DNA of 64,000 nt from Salinarchaeum sp. IM2453. GTDB lineage: Archaea > Halobacteriota > Halobacteria > Halobacteriales > Salinarchaeaceae. The translations under genes were made by a program, and so were the position numbers. Positions 53,936 to 63,320 of the stretch are shown in pieces. Under the pieces are notes generated by a model, which worked only from the letters and a program-made list of their open reading frames with translations, ran no database searches and was not told the origin of the DNA. The DNA lies in NCBI RefSeq assembly GCF_019693215.1, contig NZ_CP081183.1:1119226-1183225 (forward strand), given 5' to 3'. The number at the start of each line of letters is the position of its first letter. Positions within the stretch are counted from its first letter, which is position 1.

Positions 53936-55057
53936 TCAGTACGGCTTCTGGAAATACGGTTCCTCAAATAATGTCAGTGTTTGTCCGAGACCCATCTTCT
54001 TAGCGTTTTGGTATACCTCGTTTGTCCATGTCACATCCTCCATCGGTAGCCCCAGTGGATAGAAAATGGACTTTCCGTCAGTTGGCTCACTGTCCTTTCC
54101 GGTTATAATATCATGAATTGCTCGAAGGTCTTCCTCGTCAATCTTAAGTCCTTTATTATAATCCACAGCAGCTCCCAGTGCATTCGTAATGTCCCAGTCC
54201 AGATGTTCTGCGAACTCAAGATCATTCTTCGGAATATCACAAAACACGAGTTCTTCCTCAAACGCCTCCAGTGGAACACGCAGATCGCCAAGCGGAATAA
54301 CAACTGTGTCGTCTTTTAGCCATGACTCTTTGATACGTGGTGGCGGTGAACCAGCTGCTGCAACCGATACAACATCGCCTTTACTAATTGCGTCTTCCGG
54401 GGAATCATTTGGCACAATCTCAGTGTCGATATCGTCTTCCATATACTCTTTAAATGCCTCTGCCTTCCGCAGTTCAGGATGGTGTATTTGAATTTCTTTT
54501 AACGAGTCAAGAGCAACATCCATTGCGAGGGCAGATGTTTGCCCGATCACCCCTGGCCCAATTATTGTTGCGACTTCTGCCCGATCACCTTGGATATACT
54601 TTGCTCCTACCCCCGACACTGCGCCTGTTCGCATTGCGCTTTCAACTTGTCCATCCATCAAAAATAACGGTTCACCGCTGTCTGGATCGTTAAGTGTGAT
54701 CGTATGTAGAGAGCGTGGAATTCCTCGCTCTGTCGGATTATTCACATTCGACCCATACCATTTCACTCCCATCTTATGCACGTCTCCTCCGACGTATGCT
54801 GGCATTGCACCAAACCTACGGTCTGGGCCGGATTCGGGAACTTCTGGATACTCCGGTTCATCCGGGAACGTTGTCATATGCCCGTGAATTGTTTGACCAG
54901 ATGTTGTTCCTCCACCCATAATTACACGACCTTGGTTATACAATTCAAACACATACTCCATCTTCTCGACGCAACCTTCCATGTCTGTTAAACCTGCTTC
55001 TATTGCTTCCTCTTGCTGGAGAAACATAATCTCCAGTGGCTGTCTTTCAGTAGACAT
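53936..55057 (-). CDS. Ornithine cyclodeaminase / mu-crystallin family protein (tyramine oxidase B-like)
   Basis: 373 aa from the ATG at 55057 (MSTERQPLEIMFLQ); the frame begins at 55078 with MFIVTNR. NAD(P)-binding proteins of this family include ornithine cyclodeaminase, ketimine reductase and proteins named tyramine oxidase subunit B. It has LFLMDGQVESAMRTGAVSGVGAKY, the Rossmann turn IIGPGVIGQTSALAM, and the acidic strand GDVVSVAAAGSPPP. It lies 280 bp downstream of a DAO-type flavoprotein gene transcribed in the same direction and probably acts on its imine product. Confidence 0.85.
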   Translation of the reverse strand: MSTERQPLEIMFLQQEEAIEAGLTDMEGCVEKMEYVFELYNQGRVIMGGGTTSGQTIHGHMTTFPDEPEYPEVPESGPDRRFGAMPAYVGGDVHKMGVKWYGSNVNNPTERGIPRSLHTITLNDPDSGEPLFLMDGQVESAMRTGAVSGVGAKYIQGDRAEVATIIGPGVIGQTSALAMDVALDSLKEIQIHHPELRKAEAFKEYMEDDIDTEIVPNDSPEDAISKGDVVSVAAAGSPPPRIKESWLKDDTVVIPLGDLRVPLEAFEEELVFCDIPKNDLEFAEHLDWDITNALGAAVDYNKGLKIDEEDLRAIHDIITGKDSEPTDGKSIFYPLGLPMEDVTWTNEVYQNAKKMGLGQTLTLFEEPYFQKPY

Positions 55058-55341
55058 CCTATTGGTAACAATAAACAAACCAATACATAAAATTTGGTTT
55101 TGATGTATATATTGGATTAGTCTTATACTTTACCACCGCCTGATAAGGGATCAGCGTTATAATATCTAATATATTAGTTGTAATCTGGATATATATCCAG
55201 TTAAAGTATTTTTGGAATAATGGTTCCTTGAAGTCTTTATACAAGCGAAGCAGTTTATTTACAAGGGGGATAAGGCAATTTCTCCGAGCTTGCTCCCAAG
55301 ACGAGCTCATCTCGAAAACCCCACCTCGGCGCTGTTCATAA

Positions 55342-56562
55342 TTACGAGGCAGTATCTGATTCTGTCTCCTGTCGGGGATCAACAACTCCATGTCCTTGCT
55401 TGTTTTTCTCAAATCGATCTAGAGAGAAATAGTCTACGTCAGTGATACTTGAATCACCTTTGGTCACAAGATCTGATAGTATCTTGCCGATTGCTGGCCC
55501 CTGTTTAAACCCATGTCCGGAAAACCCGCACCCAACAACGCAGCCGTCAGGGCCTACCTCGTCAAGAATAAAGTCAAAATCTGGTGTGTTTGAGTAAATT
55601 CCACAGTACTCTCCTTGTAACCCAGCGTCTTCGAGATCCGGACAGAAACTGACTAAGTTATCTATTAGTTCTAACTTTACGTCCTCATCAACACTATCTT
55701 TATACGTATCAGGGTCAACTTTTCCTTCTGACTCGTGTGTATGTGTTGCGATAAGTATCCCATCAACAAAGTCATCTCTAGCATACCATTCTTCCCCAGG
55801 GGCCCCACTAGTTGGTAGACCTTCTGAATATTTTCTACTGAATCCCTCTGATTCCAGTAGTAAAATTTGCTCACGTGATAATTCAATCGGCACATCGACT
55901 TCGATTGTCTCCATGATCTCTGTAGTCCATGGTCCGGCTGTTACAACGACGTTTCCCGTCTCAATAGTTTTTTCTGGTGTCTTCACCCCAACTACTTTCC
56001 CTCTTTCTGTTTTAATCTCCGTGACTTTTGTCCCCGTATCAACGATTGCCCCGGCTTCACGGGCAGCATTTACAAATCCAATACATGCATCGGTTCCACT
56101 GGAGTATGCTGCTGTTTCATCATTTACAACAAAGTCTGTCTCTGGACTTGATATCATTGGGTATTCCTCTGTAAAATCTTCGCGTTCAAGTCTTGATACT
56201 GGAATATTCAACTCTTCTAATACTTTGTGGCCATTCATTGCATATGCTCCAGATTCGTCTCCCTCAATCCCGAGTCGAAGTAGAGGATTTGGCTTATATG
56301 CGAGTGGCTGTCCTGTCCGCTCCTCAAACTCACGATAAAATTTATGACTCCATTTTGCCATCTCTGCATAAATTTTCGAGGCTCCATAGTGATGTCTAAT
56401 AATTGCAGAAGAATCCCCCGTTGCTCCGCTTGCAATGTTGTCTTTTTCGAGTAACAGCACTGACTGATCTGTTTCCGTTGCGTGGAAATAACAGGTGCTT
56501 GTGCCGGCGATTCCTCCACCAATAATTACAGTGTCCACTGTGTCTGGTAGGTCTTTCTGCAT
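55342..56562 (-). CDS. DAO-family FAD-dependent amine/amino-acid oxidoreductase
   Basis: 406 aa from the ATG at 56562 (MQKDLPDTVDTVIIGGGIAG); the longer frame to 56763 would read through a repeat element and is rejected. The dinucleotide-binding motif VIIGGGIAGTSTCYF is at residues 10-24, followed by GATGDSSAIIRHHYG, the DAO substrate domain and C-terminal GCGFSGHGFKQGPAIG, which contacts FAD. Closest in type to sarcosine, dimethylglycine or glycine oxidases. With etfA and etfB just upstream, electrons would pass to electron-transfer flavoprotein rather than oxygen. Confidence 0.86.
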   Translation of the reverse strand: MQKDLPDTVDTVIIGGGIAGTSTCYFHATETDQSVLLLEKDNIASGATGDSSAIIRHHYGASKIYAEMAKWSHKFYREFEERTGQPLAYKPNPLLRLGIEGDESGAYAMNGHKVLEELNIPVSRLEREDFTEEYPMISSPETDFVVNDETAAYSSGTDACIGFVNAAREAGAIVDTGTKVTEIKTERGKVVGVKTPEKTIETGNVVVTAGPWTTEIMETIEVDVPIELSREQILLLESEGFSRKYSEGLPTSGAPGEEWYARDDFVDGILIATHTHESEGKVDPDTYKDSVDEDVKLELIDNLVSFCPDLEDAGLQGEYCGIYSNTPDFDFILDEVGPDGCVVGCGFSGHGFKQGPAIGKILSDLVTKGDSSITDVDYFSLDRFEKNKQGHGVVDPRQETESDTAS

Positions 56563-56678
56563 ATATCTTTGGTCTAATTTCTGTATGTATATATCTTTGT
56601 TACAAGGTAATTTATCGCATGATCTCTGGTCTGTGATCTGCTTTAGAAATAAAAAATCAAAGCGTAGCCCCCCGTGAT

Positions 56679-56730
56679 CTACAGAGATAACAGGCAGAGT
56701 GCCTCGGGGCTTGACCCCGGAGCAGTTCAC
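56679..56730 (+). repeat. PATE-like repeat in the spacer between etfA and the flavoprotein gene
   Basis: CTACAGAGATAACAGGCAGA, GTGCCTCGGGGCTTGACCCC, and the end GGAGCAGTTCAC: near-identical to the copy at 35759-35810 (reverse). It is preceded by AGCGTAGCCCCCCGTGA. Its insertion lies in the 316-bp gap inside an otherwise co-directional catabolic cluster. Confidence 0.65.
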
Positions 56731-56878
56731 TGACTGAAATCTTGCTGTATCTTTTATGTCCACTTCTCAATAGGAAACTTAGGATACCACCTATCTACAG
56801 ATCAAAAAGAACGAATTTCGCTGATGTTGATTCTGATACGTTTCACCTGTAGAGCCGTGCGTCTCTCTGGTTAGTGTC

Positions 56879-57841
56879 TTATACGTTCTCTTTGACTGAC
56901 TTTGTTAGTTGAGGAACGACATCAAAAAGGTCGTCAACGATGCCGTAATCTGCAATATCAAAGATCGGCGCCTCAGGGTCTTCATTTATCGCAATGATTG
57001 TGTTTGCATCTTGTATCCCTGCGACGTGCTGTACTGCTCCTGAGACTCCCACAGCGAGATAAACATTCGGTGATACAGTTTTCCCTGACTGACCAACCTG
57101 CCGACTTGGTGGTAACCATCCATTGTCGACAATCGGCCGAGACGCTGCAAGTGTTGCACCAGCTGATTCAGCAAACTCTCTAATTAACTCAATATTTTCT
57201 TTACTTTCGATCCCACGACCAACTGAAACAACAAAATCAGCATCAGTGATGTCTATGTCCCCATTTGACGTGGATCTCAATCCTGTCACGGCACTGTATA
57301 TTTCATCGTCTGGAGGGGAGATGTCCATTGATGTCACCGTTGGATTACCACCTCTACTTGCTTTTTCCCATTCAGAACTCCGAATTGTCAGGACGCTTTG
57401 ATCACTTTTGATACGCATCTTCGTCTGGATTTTTGCCCCGTGTGTCTCTCGAGTTACTGCTAGCTTTCCATCATACGCAAAATTGATGACGTCCGTCAAT
57501 ATCGGCATATTCAGTTTTTTAGCAACTGCCGGCGCAAAGTCGAGCCCGTTGACCGAATTTGGTGTCAAAATATACTTTGGGTCACATTGCTTTCCTATCT
57601 CACGGATCGCATGCACATATGTATCGTGATTGAAGTGCCTACCATCAGTAACTGCATAAATTGTATCAATCCCTGCGCACTGAAATTCTTTAGATAGTTT
57701 CACCGCCTCTCCATTGATAACTGCTGCGTGAAGCTCTCCTCCTGTTTCTGCTGCTAGTTGTTGTCCAGCAGTAGCAAGTCGGAGTGAAGATTCACGAAAT
57801 GACCCCTGACGATGATCTGGGATGATCAACACGTCACTCAT
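56879..57841 (-). CDS. etfA: Electron transfer flavoprotein, alpha subunit
   Basis: 320 aa. With ETF beta it carries electrons from flavin dehydrogenases to the respiratory chain. The FAD-binding C-terminal domain shows DADFVVSVGRGIESKENI, GATLAASRPIVDNGWLPPSRQVGQSGKTVSPNVYLAVGVSGAVQH and IAINEDPEAPIFDIADYGIVDDL. The N-terminal domain has ILTPNSVNGLDFAPAVAKKL. It overlaps the beta-subunit gene by 4 bp (ATGA) and is transcribed after it. Confidence 0.93.
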   Translation of the reverse strand: MSDVLIIPDHRQGSFRESSLRLATAGQQLAAETGGELHAAVINGEAVKLSKEFQCAGIDTIYAVTDGRHFNHDTYVHAIREIGKQCDPKYILTPNSVNGLDFAPAVAKKLNMPILTDVINFAYDGKLAVTRETHGAKIQTKMRIKSDQSVLTIRSSEWEKASRGGNPTVTSMDISPPDDEIYSAVTGLRSTSNGDIDITDADFVVSVGRGIESKENIELIREFAESAGATLAASRPIVDNGWLPPSRQVGQSGKTVSPNVYLAVGVSGAVQHVAGIQDANTIIAINEDPEAPIFDIADYGIVDDLFDVVPQLTKSVKENV

Positions 57842-58626
57842 GTGCTTACAACCTCATTTTCTACGAGATAGTCAGATAACTGTTCAGCAGTCTCTTCTGG
57901 ATCCCCACTCCAAAGTGTTGCCTTCTCATCTACTTCTGGTATGTATACATCTTTAATCTCAATACACGAACCAAGTTCTTTACCATTTATTCCGAGGTCG
58001 TCCAGTGACTTCAGGTCAAGCGTCTTTCGCTGTGCTGCCCGAATCCCGCGAATGCTTGCGTATCGTGGTTCGTTTATGCCTGTTTGTATCGTTAACACAG
58101 CCGGTAAGTCGATATCTGTCTTTTCGATCATGCCACCTTCTAACTCTCGGTGTACCCGTATTTGATCTTCATCAAGCAGTGTTTGATTCACAATCGCTGC
58201 CCATCCATAATTAAGTCGTGTCGCTAAGTGCACCCCAACTGCACCCAACTCTTCGTCACCTGTTTGTGCACCTGTTAGAATGAGGTCGGGGTCCTCTGCT
58301 GCCAGCCCTGCAGAAAGTATCTTTGTCCGGGCGTCGACATCAATGAAGTCCATCTCTGCGAGCGTCTCGTCCCAAATTCGTATACCTCTGTCCGCCCCTT
58401 TAGCAAGACACGTTCGGATTATCTCCTCTGTCCGCTCGGGGCCTATTGTTATAACCACAACTTCTGTACCTTCCTGCTGCTCACTAATCTGCACAGCTTC
58501 CTCGACTGCGTAGTTGTCCCATTCATTCAGTTCGTGCTCTACATACTTTTCTTCAATCTTATTTCCAGTAATTTCGAATTTATCTGGAACGACACTTACC
58601 TCTCTAACAATTACTGCTATCTTCAT
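57838..58626 (-). CDS. etfB: Electron transfer flavoprotein, beta subunit
   Basis: 262 aa from the ATG at 58626 (MKIAVIVREVS); three extra codons upstream are possible. AMP-binding subunit of ETF. It shows WDNYAVEEAVQI and VVVITIGPERTEEIIRTCLAKGADR, LILTGAQTGDEELGAVGVHLATRL, and AVLTIQTGINEPRYASIRGIRAAQRK, all typical of ETF beta. First gene of the etfB-etfA pair and probably serves the DAO-type flavoprotein downstream. Confidence 0.93.
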   Translation of the reverse strand: MKIAVIVREVSVVPDKFEITGNKIEEKYVEHELNEWDNYAVEEAVQISEQQEGTEVVVITIGPERTEEIIRTCLAKGADRGIRIWDETLAEMDFIDVDARTKILSAGLAAEDPDLILTGAQTGDEELGAVGVHLATRLNYGWAAIVNQTLLDEDQIRVHRELEGGMIEKTDIDLPAVLTIQTGINEPRYASIRGIRAAQRKTLDLKSLDDLGINGKELGSCIEIKDVYIPEVDEKATLWSGDPEETAEQLSDYLVENEVVST

Positions 58627-59153
58627 GCATAGCATACATATTCATATGATTATATCAACGTTCTGTATCATGGCATGTACTGCCGAAGAATTTGACTGCG
58701 TTTACCAGACGTAAATTCTCTTGAAAAAACTGTGTGCTTAGTGATCCCTGTATTCCGTTAAGTGGACCACCAATACATGTTACAATCACTGTCCTAGTCT
58801 CTATAAGCGAAGCGAACTGATTATTTCAGGCTTTGACTCTCTACCAACTACAATGTTTTAGACTACAATACACATCATTCTGGCTAACTTGGTGATGATA
58901 TCCTCTGTGATGGCGGTTGTAACAATTGAAACTGGTATTCTTACATGCTTGACCTTCCCTTATTTCGCTGCTGTGTGTGGATATTATGAATACGGTATAA
59001 CCGTTTTTTGTTACATGACAGTCAGGCTTTTGGGAGTATAAAGTAGCTGGCTAAACTGAATGTAAGGAATAAAACAAATTCTGTTTAATATGCGTAAACA
59101 AAAGAGTCCTGAGCTGACAAAACTTCTTTAATCCCTCATAACATGCTGCGCAT
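58627..59153. promoter_or_regulatory. Divergent regulatory spacer between etfB and the IclR-family gene
   Basis: 527 bp without a convincing gene. A 43-codon hydrophobic frame at 58910 is not acidic and is probably chance. The palindrome ATGC-TGC-GCAT lies at about 59144-59154 just before the regulator start and is a possible operator; TATA-like GAGTATAAAGTAG is near 59035. The spacer is long enough to hold control sites for both directions. Confidence 0.35.
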
Positions 59154-59933
59154 ATGAAAGATAACACTGGTCGAAAGCTCAGCACGGTTTCAACTGCTGT
59201 TCATGTTCTTGAGGCCCTACGAGATTTGGAGGGTGCTGGTGTCACAGAACTTGCCAATCACTTGGAACTATCAAAAGCAGCTGTACACGGCCATCTTTCT
59301 ACCCTCCGTGACGAACAGCTGGTTGTCAAACGTGGCGATGATTATCATCTGAGCTATCACTTTGTGACACTTGGTGAATATGTAAAAAACCAAAGCGACC
59401 TCTATACTGCTGGTAAAGAACGTGTTAACGGACTCGCGGAAGATACCGGTGAGTTTGCTCATTTGATGACCGAACAGTTTGGATATGGAGTTCATCTATT
59501 CAAATCACAGGGAGATCAAGCAGTTGGAGAACCCTATCATATCCGAAATCTCCAGCGCCGTGATTATTTACATTATTCAGCAGCTGGTAAGGCGATTCTC
59601 TCACGACTTCCTACCGAACGAATCCGATCGATAATTGCAGAACGCGGCTTACCTCAGCGAACAGAAAACACAATCACCTCTGAAAGTGAACTTCTCGATC
59701 AACTTGAGACAATCCGCGAACGAGGATACGCGTTCAATGATGAAGAAGAAATTGATGGGCTACGGGCTGTTGCTGCTCCAATTGACACTGACTCTTTGGA
59801 TACAGTCGGTGCAATCAGTCTCTCTGCACCCATAAGCCGATTTAGTGGTCAGTATTATCGAGATGAAATCCCCGAAATGATCATGCATGCGGCCAACCTT
59901 ATTGAACTAGATATTGAAACCACAAACAAATAA
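59154..59933 (+). CDS. IclR-family transcription regulator
   Basis: 259 aa. The N-terminal winged helix (STVSTAVHVLEALRDLEGAGVTELANHLELSKAAVHGHLSTL) is followed by the IclR effector domain (LHYSAAGKAILSRLP, RGYAFNDEEEIDGLRAVAAPI, GAISLSAPISRFSG). It is divergent from etfBA. In haloarchaea such genes usually regulate the adjacent catabolic cluster, here the amine/ETF genes. The ligand is unknown. Confidence 0.9.
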   Translation: MKDNTGRKLSTVSTAVHVLEALRDLEGAGVTELANHLELSKAAVHGHLSTLRDEQLVVKRGDDYHLSYHFVTLGEYVKNQSDLYTAGKERVNGLAEDTGEFAHLMTEQFGYGVHLFKSQGDQAVGEPYHIRNLQRRDYLHYSAAGKAILSRLPTERIRSIIAERGLPQRTENTITSESELLDQLETIRERGYAFNDEEEIDGLRAVAAPIDTDSLDTVGAISLSAPISRFSGQYYRDEIPEMIMHAANLIELDIETTNK

Positions 59934-59992
59934 TAGTCAAGTTTTGATCCCGTCACCTCCAATTGAAACGTAGTAATACTGTTTCACAATAT

Positions 59993-61858
59993 CTATTGTG
60001 AGGACTTGACAGCGGAAGCAGTGACTGTTTTCCAGTTGTCTGGAGTAATAATGTTTCCAGAGAATTCTCCGGCTTCAGGATATGCAGTTGTAATAACTAC
60101 GTCTGCTGCTGTGGTGAGATATTCTGTAAGATGTTTAATGTGCTCTGCGGCAAGCTGCCCAATTCCATCAAGTGCAATGATAGGAATTCGATCATTAACA
60201 CTGAATGTCCGGTAACCAGCCAGCGCAGTCACAATCCCAATTAGCTCTACTTCTCCCTCACTCAGTCGATCTAACGATGTTTCCCGGCCGTTACGGGCAA
60301 CGATAATTTCAAATTGATTTGTGTTGCCTTGTGTGTCTACTTTTCGATTCAGCCGAGCGTTATCAAATCCCGGAACAAACCGTTCAATAATCTCTCCCAT
60401 TGCTTTATCGAACTGTTCTTTCAATTCTGTTTCTTTTGCCTCTTTTTTCCCCCGTAATTCAGATAACTGGCTGGCTATATTACTTCGCTTTTTCTGTAAT
60501 TCTTCTAGTTCCCTCTTTTGTTTTCTTAGGCCCTCAAGCCGGTCTTGTTTCTCTGTCAGAGTTCGCTCTTGGGAACCAATTTTTCGTTGCACACGTGTTA
60601 ATTCCTGCTGAATTTCATCCTGCTCTTTCTCATATTCCGCTTTTAATTCCTCTATCTCTAATTTGAGGTTTTCAATTTCTGACTGGAGGGTGTCTTTGTG
60701 CTGCTGTTGTTCTCTCCGCTCAAACTCTAATTCCTCTATTTCCTGTTCAAGTTGCTGCTGCTTTCTCATCACACGTTCTCTCTGCTGCTTTGCTTTTTCA
60801 ATCTCTTCAATTTCTTCTGTAACTTCAACCTTCTTTGCCTTTATTTCATCTATCTTCTGCTGAATCTGTTCTAACCGTCCATCTACATTGTTTTCTGTTG
60901 TTTCCGACCCACAGATCCAGCATTCAAACCTATCTTCTGTAATTGACCGGTCTATTTCCGACAGTAAGTGGACCTGCCCTTCATCAATGATCTCTCGGTT
61001 TGATCGATATAACTCCTCTAAAAGTGATATCTGTAGTTCAAGTTCGTCAATCTGATCCTGATATTCTTGAACCTGTTCTTTACTCACTTCTTCTTCGGTA
61101 GGTACCTCTATCTTATTCAACTCCTGTTGTTTTGACTTAATCTGCTCTGTATATGTTGAAATCTTTCTATTTATTCGACTAAGGCGTCGCTGTTTCGAGT
61201 CAAGTCTTGATTCTTTGCTAGTAATCTTTTCGCGTAGCTCTTCCTGTGCATGGTCTTCCTCAACCTGTTGTGTAAGCTGCTGCTCTTTATTGGTTAATTC
61301 ACTTAGATCACTTTCAATCTCAGCGATCTCCTTTTGCAACTCAGGAATTGCATCAACGGATCCTTCTAGCCGTCGAATTTTCGTATCAACTGCCTGCCGC
61401 TCATCCTGTAGCTGTTCAATCCTCTCATCAATATCGGCGACATCCAGTGGCTTAATCAATAGCTCTGTCAACCGATCATTGTCCTTTGATCGAACAGCGC
61501 TTCTAATCGGGTTGTTCTCACCAAGGAACCCAAACAATTGTGCGCAGATTTTATCTTGTTCACTGGACAATACAGGGTGCCCCGACAGCGTCACTGTCTC
61601 TGTTTCATCACGTCCAAGAGAAATCGTATATTCTTTGCTTCCTGTAGATAGTGTTACTTTCCCCTCTTGCTTGCTTTCTGTTAGCGGGTGTGATTCATCA
61701 GATAGCGTCGTAATACCTGTAACTGTTCGCAGTGCCATCAATAAACTAGACTTTCCCTGGAAATTTGACGCCTGAATAACATTGACTCCGGGAGAAATTT
61801 CCACAACACCCTGTTGTATCCCAGCGATATTTTCAATGTCAACTAACCACATATCCAA
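59993..61858 (-). CDS. Archaea-specific SMC-related ATPase with zinc-hook-like centre
   Basis: 621 aa. The Walker A is ASNFQGKSSLL at about residues 30-40, and the ABC signature and Walker B are LSEGEVELIGI and IIALDGIG near the C-terminus. Between them two long coiled coils (about 150-310 and 335-500, rich in Glu, Gln and Lys) flank ECWICGSE at about 318-325, a Rad50-like CxxC hook. This is the archaea-specific SMC-related (Sph-like) family. It follows rdfA by 42 bp and the pair is probably an operon; haloarchaeal RdfA-type genes often neighbour such ATPases. Confidence 0.86.
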   Translation of the reverse strand: MDMWLVDIENIAGIQQGVVEISPGVNVIQASNFQGKSSLLMALRTVTGITTLSDESHPLTESKQEGKVTLSTGSKEYTISLGRDETETVTLSGHPVLSSEQDKICAQLFGFLGENNPIRSAVRSKDNDRLTELLIKPLDVADIDERIEQLQDERQAVDTKIRRLEGSVDAIPELQKEIAEIESDLSELTNKEQQLTQQVEEDHAQEELREKITSKESRLDSKQRRLSRINRKISTYTEQIKSKQQELNKIEVPTEEEVSKEQVQEYQDQIDELELQISLLEELYRSNREIIDEGQVHLLSEIDRSITEDRFECWICGSETTENNVDGRLEQIQQKIDEIKAKKVEVTEEIEEIEKAKQQRERVMRKQQQLEQEIEELEFERREQQQHKDTLQSEIENLKLEIEELKAEYEKEQDEIQQELTRVQRKIGSQERTLTEKQDRLEGLRKQKRELEELQKKRSNIASQLSELRGKKEAKETELKEQFDKAMGEIIERFVPGFDNARLNRKVDTQGNTNQFEIIVARNGRETSLDRLSEGEVELIGIVTALAGYRTFSVNDRIPIIALDGIGQLAAEHIKHLTEYLTTAADVVITTAYPEAGEFSGNIITPDNWKTVTASAVKSSQ

Positions 61859-61900
61859 TATTTTCTCACGCGCACAAAATAATATTACTGTCTGCGTTGA

Positions 61901-62548
61901 TTACTGCTGGTTGTTCTTGCTACTTTCCGTTAATATAGCATGTTCTGAGCAGATCTCCTTATCACGAAGGACTTTTTCTATTCGAGACTGTGTTCCGCAT
62001 ACAGGACACTCTACAATTATTTGCGTCTTAATCGGTATATCATCAGCTTTATAGAGTGAATCCCCAGAACCAAGCGATGAAATGATCTCTTGCATATTCT
62101 CTTCAACGATATCCTCCACATATTCTACTCGCTCTTTTTGCCAGTTTGACCTTTTTGCCTCATCTCGCTCTTTATTTCCTTCCAAACAATTCGTTAGGTG
62201 TCGGTATAATGTTGATGTTGATATTAGATTACTTATTAGTTCCTCGCTGTCTATCCCCTTTGCTTCAAGTTCATCGAGTAAGCCTTGTCGCTCAAGCTCT
62301 TCTCCGCTATCTAGTGTTTGGTAATCTGACTTAAGCCGAGAATCTACAATGCTTACCTCGTGTTCCTCATAGGTCGTTTCAATTATCTTTTTGTTGAACC
62401 AATCTCGAAGTGGTCGTAGGCCTGTCTCTGGGTAATCTTCTGTTCCGTTCCATCGTCTGAGTAGATATTCATCAACACTGTCTGCCTGCACCGCATCCTG
62501 TAAGTTGTATTCTTCAATCACCCGACCAACTTTACAACAAGAATTCAT
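61901..62548 (-). CDS. rdfA: Rod-determining factor RdfA-like protein
   Basis: 215 aa. It begins KVGRVIEEYNLQDAV, has LLRRWNG, RPLRDWFNKKIIETTYEEHEV and LYRHLTNCLEGNK, and ends with a zinc motif (CPVCGTQSRIEKV...CSEH). I recognise this layout as RdfA, a haloarchaeal protein that promotes rod-cell formation in Haloferax volcanii. It is transcribed directly ahead of the SMC-related ATPase. The identification is from recalled family features, and species differ in copy number, so the function here is not certain. Confidence 0.75.
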   Translation of the reverse strand: MNSCCKVGRVIEEYNLQDAVQADSVDEYLLRRWNGTEDYPETGLRPLRDWFNKKIIETTYEEHEVSIVDSRLKSDYQTLDSGEELERQGLLDELEAKGIDSEELISNLISTSTLYRHLTNCLEGNKERDEAKRSNWQKERVEYVEDIVEENMQEIISSLGSGDSLYKADDIPIKTQIIVECPVCGTQSRIEKVLRDKEICSEHAILTESSKNNQQ

Positions 62549-62905
62549 ATACTGAATGTTGCAAGGGAAACAACATAGTGTTTCGGTCGAATTATGACGG
62601 TACTTTTACCGTCTTAAAAAATTAATAATACTACTAAAAAATAATAGGAAATATGATATAACCGCAGGGGTAGTATGAATATAAAACAAAAATTAATTTT
62701 TAAGTTGTAGATTAATCAAAAAATATCCAGAAAATGGGGGAAAATAACTTTTCACCGACAAAAACACAAAATAAATATGCAAAAAATTAATAAGAATATT
62801 ACATTTATATAGTAGATAATATTATATTATAGAGAATATTGACAGAGGCTGGTATTGGAAAACTACTTGCGAAGCTATTTGTTCGCGTATTATTTTAACC
62901 GTTAT
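62549..62905. other. AT-rich upstream region of rdfA
   Basis: A 350-bp stretch rich in A/T (for example AATATTATATTATAGAGAAT at 62819-62838) with no gene. It must contain the leftward promoter of rdfA. Nothing else stands out. Confidence 0.4.
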
Positions 62906-63260
62906 AGGCTACATCTCCATTTTCAAGGAGCACTGCAGGGGTGAGAATCGCAGGGAGGTATAGATACAGCCGTCCGCTCAGCCTAATCAGCACGGCTAAT
63001 TTACATGCCAGTTGACACCAAGCTGTAATAGATGTTATTCACGAGCCTAGTTTATACTGGACCGTCCCTGCGGTTAGACTACATCATCCTGTCACTATAT
63101 TGGAGGTCAGGAACTGACTGAATTAGTGCCTGAAGGGGTCTACTTCACAAAGAAGCTGAGGAACCCCCCGATGAGGTGTCTTCAGAGTGGCTTATGCGAC
63201 CAGAAAGCTTCTGACTCAACGAGTCGGCGAAGACGGCGAGTAGCCAGGGGCAGTTCACCA
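62906..63260 (+). repeat. 355-bp PATE/MITE-like element upstream of bioB
   Basis: It begins AGGCTACATCTCCATTTTCA and ends GGCGAGTAGCCAGGGGCAGT followed by TCACCA, the same ends as the 62-bp copy at 52239-52300. Between them lies about 300 bp of GC-richer sequence without a coding frame. The right part GTCGGCGAAGACGGCGAG can form a hairpin. It may be a non-autonomous element or a decayed IS605 member. Confidence 0.5.
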
Positions 63261-63320
63261 TACTGTCGTTACGGCGCATTTATCAAAACTACTTTGATGC
63301 CGTAAACTATTTTGGCTATT

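Noticed and set aside
61215-61775. 186-codon Ser-rich frame on the + strand
   Set aside because: Complement of the coiled-coil region of the SMC-related gene; the Ser/Cys-rich translation is an antisense artefact.
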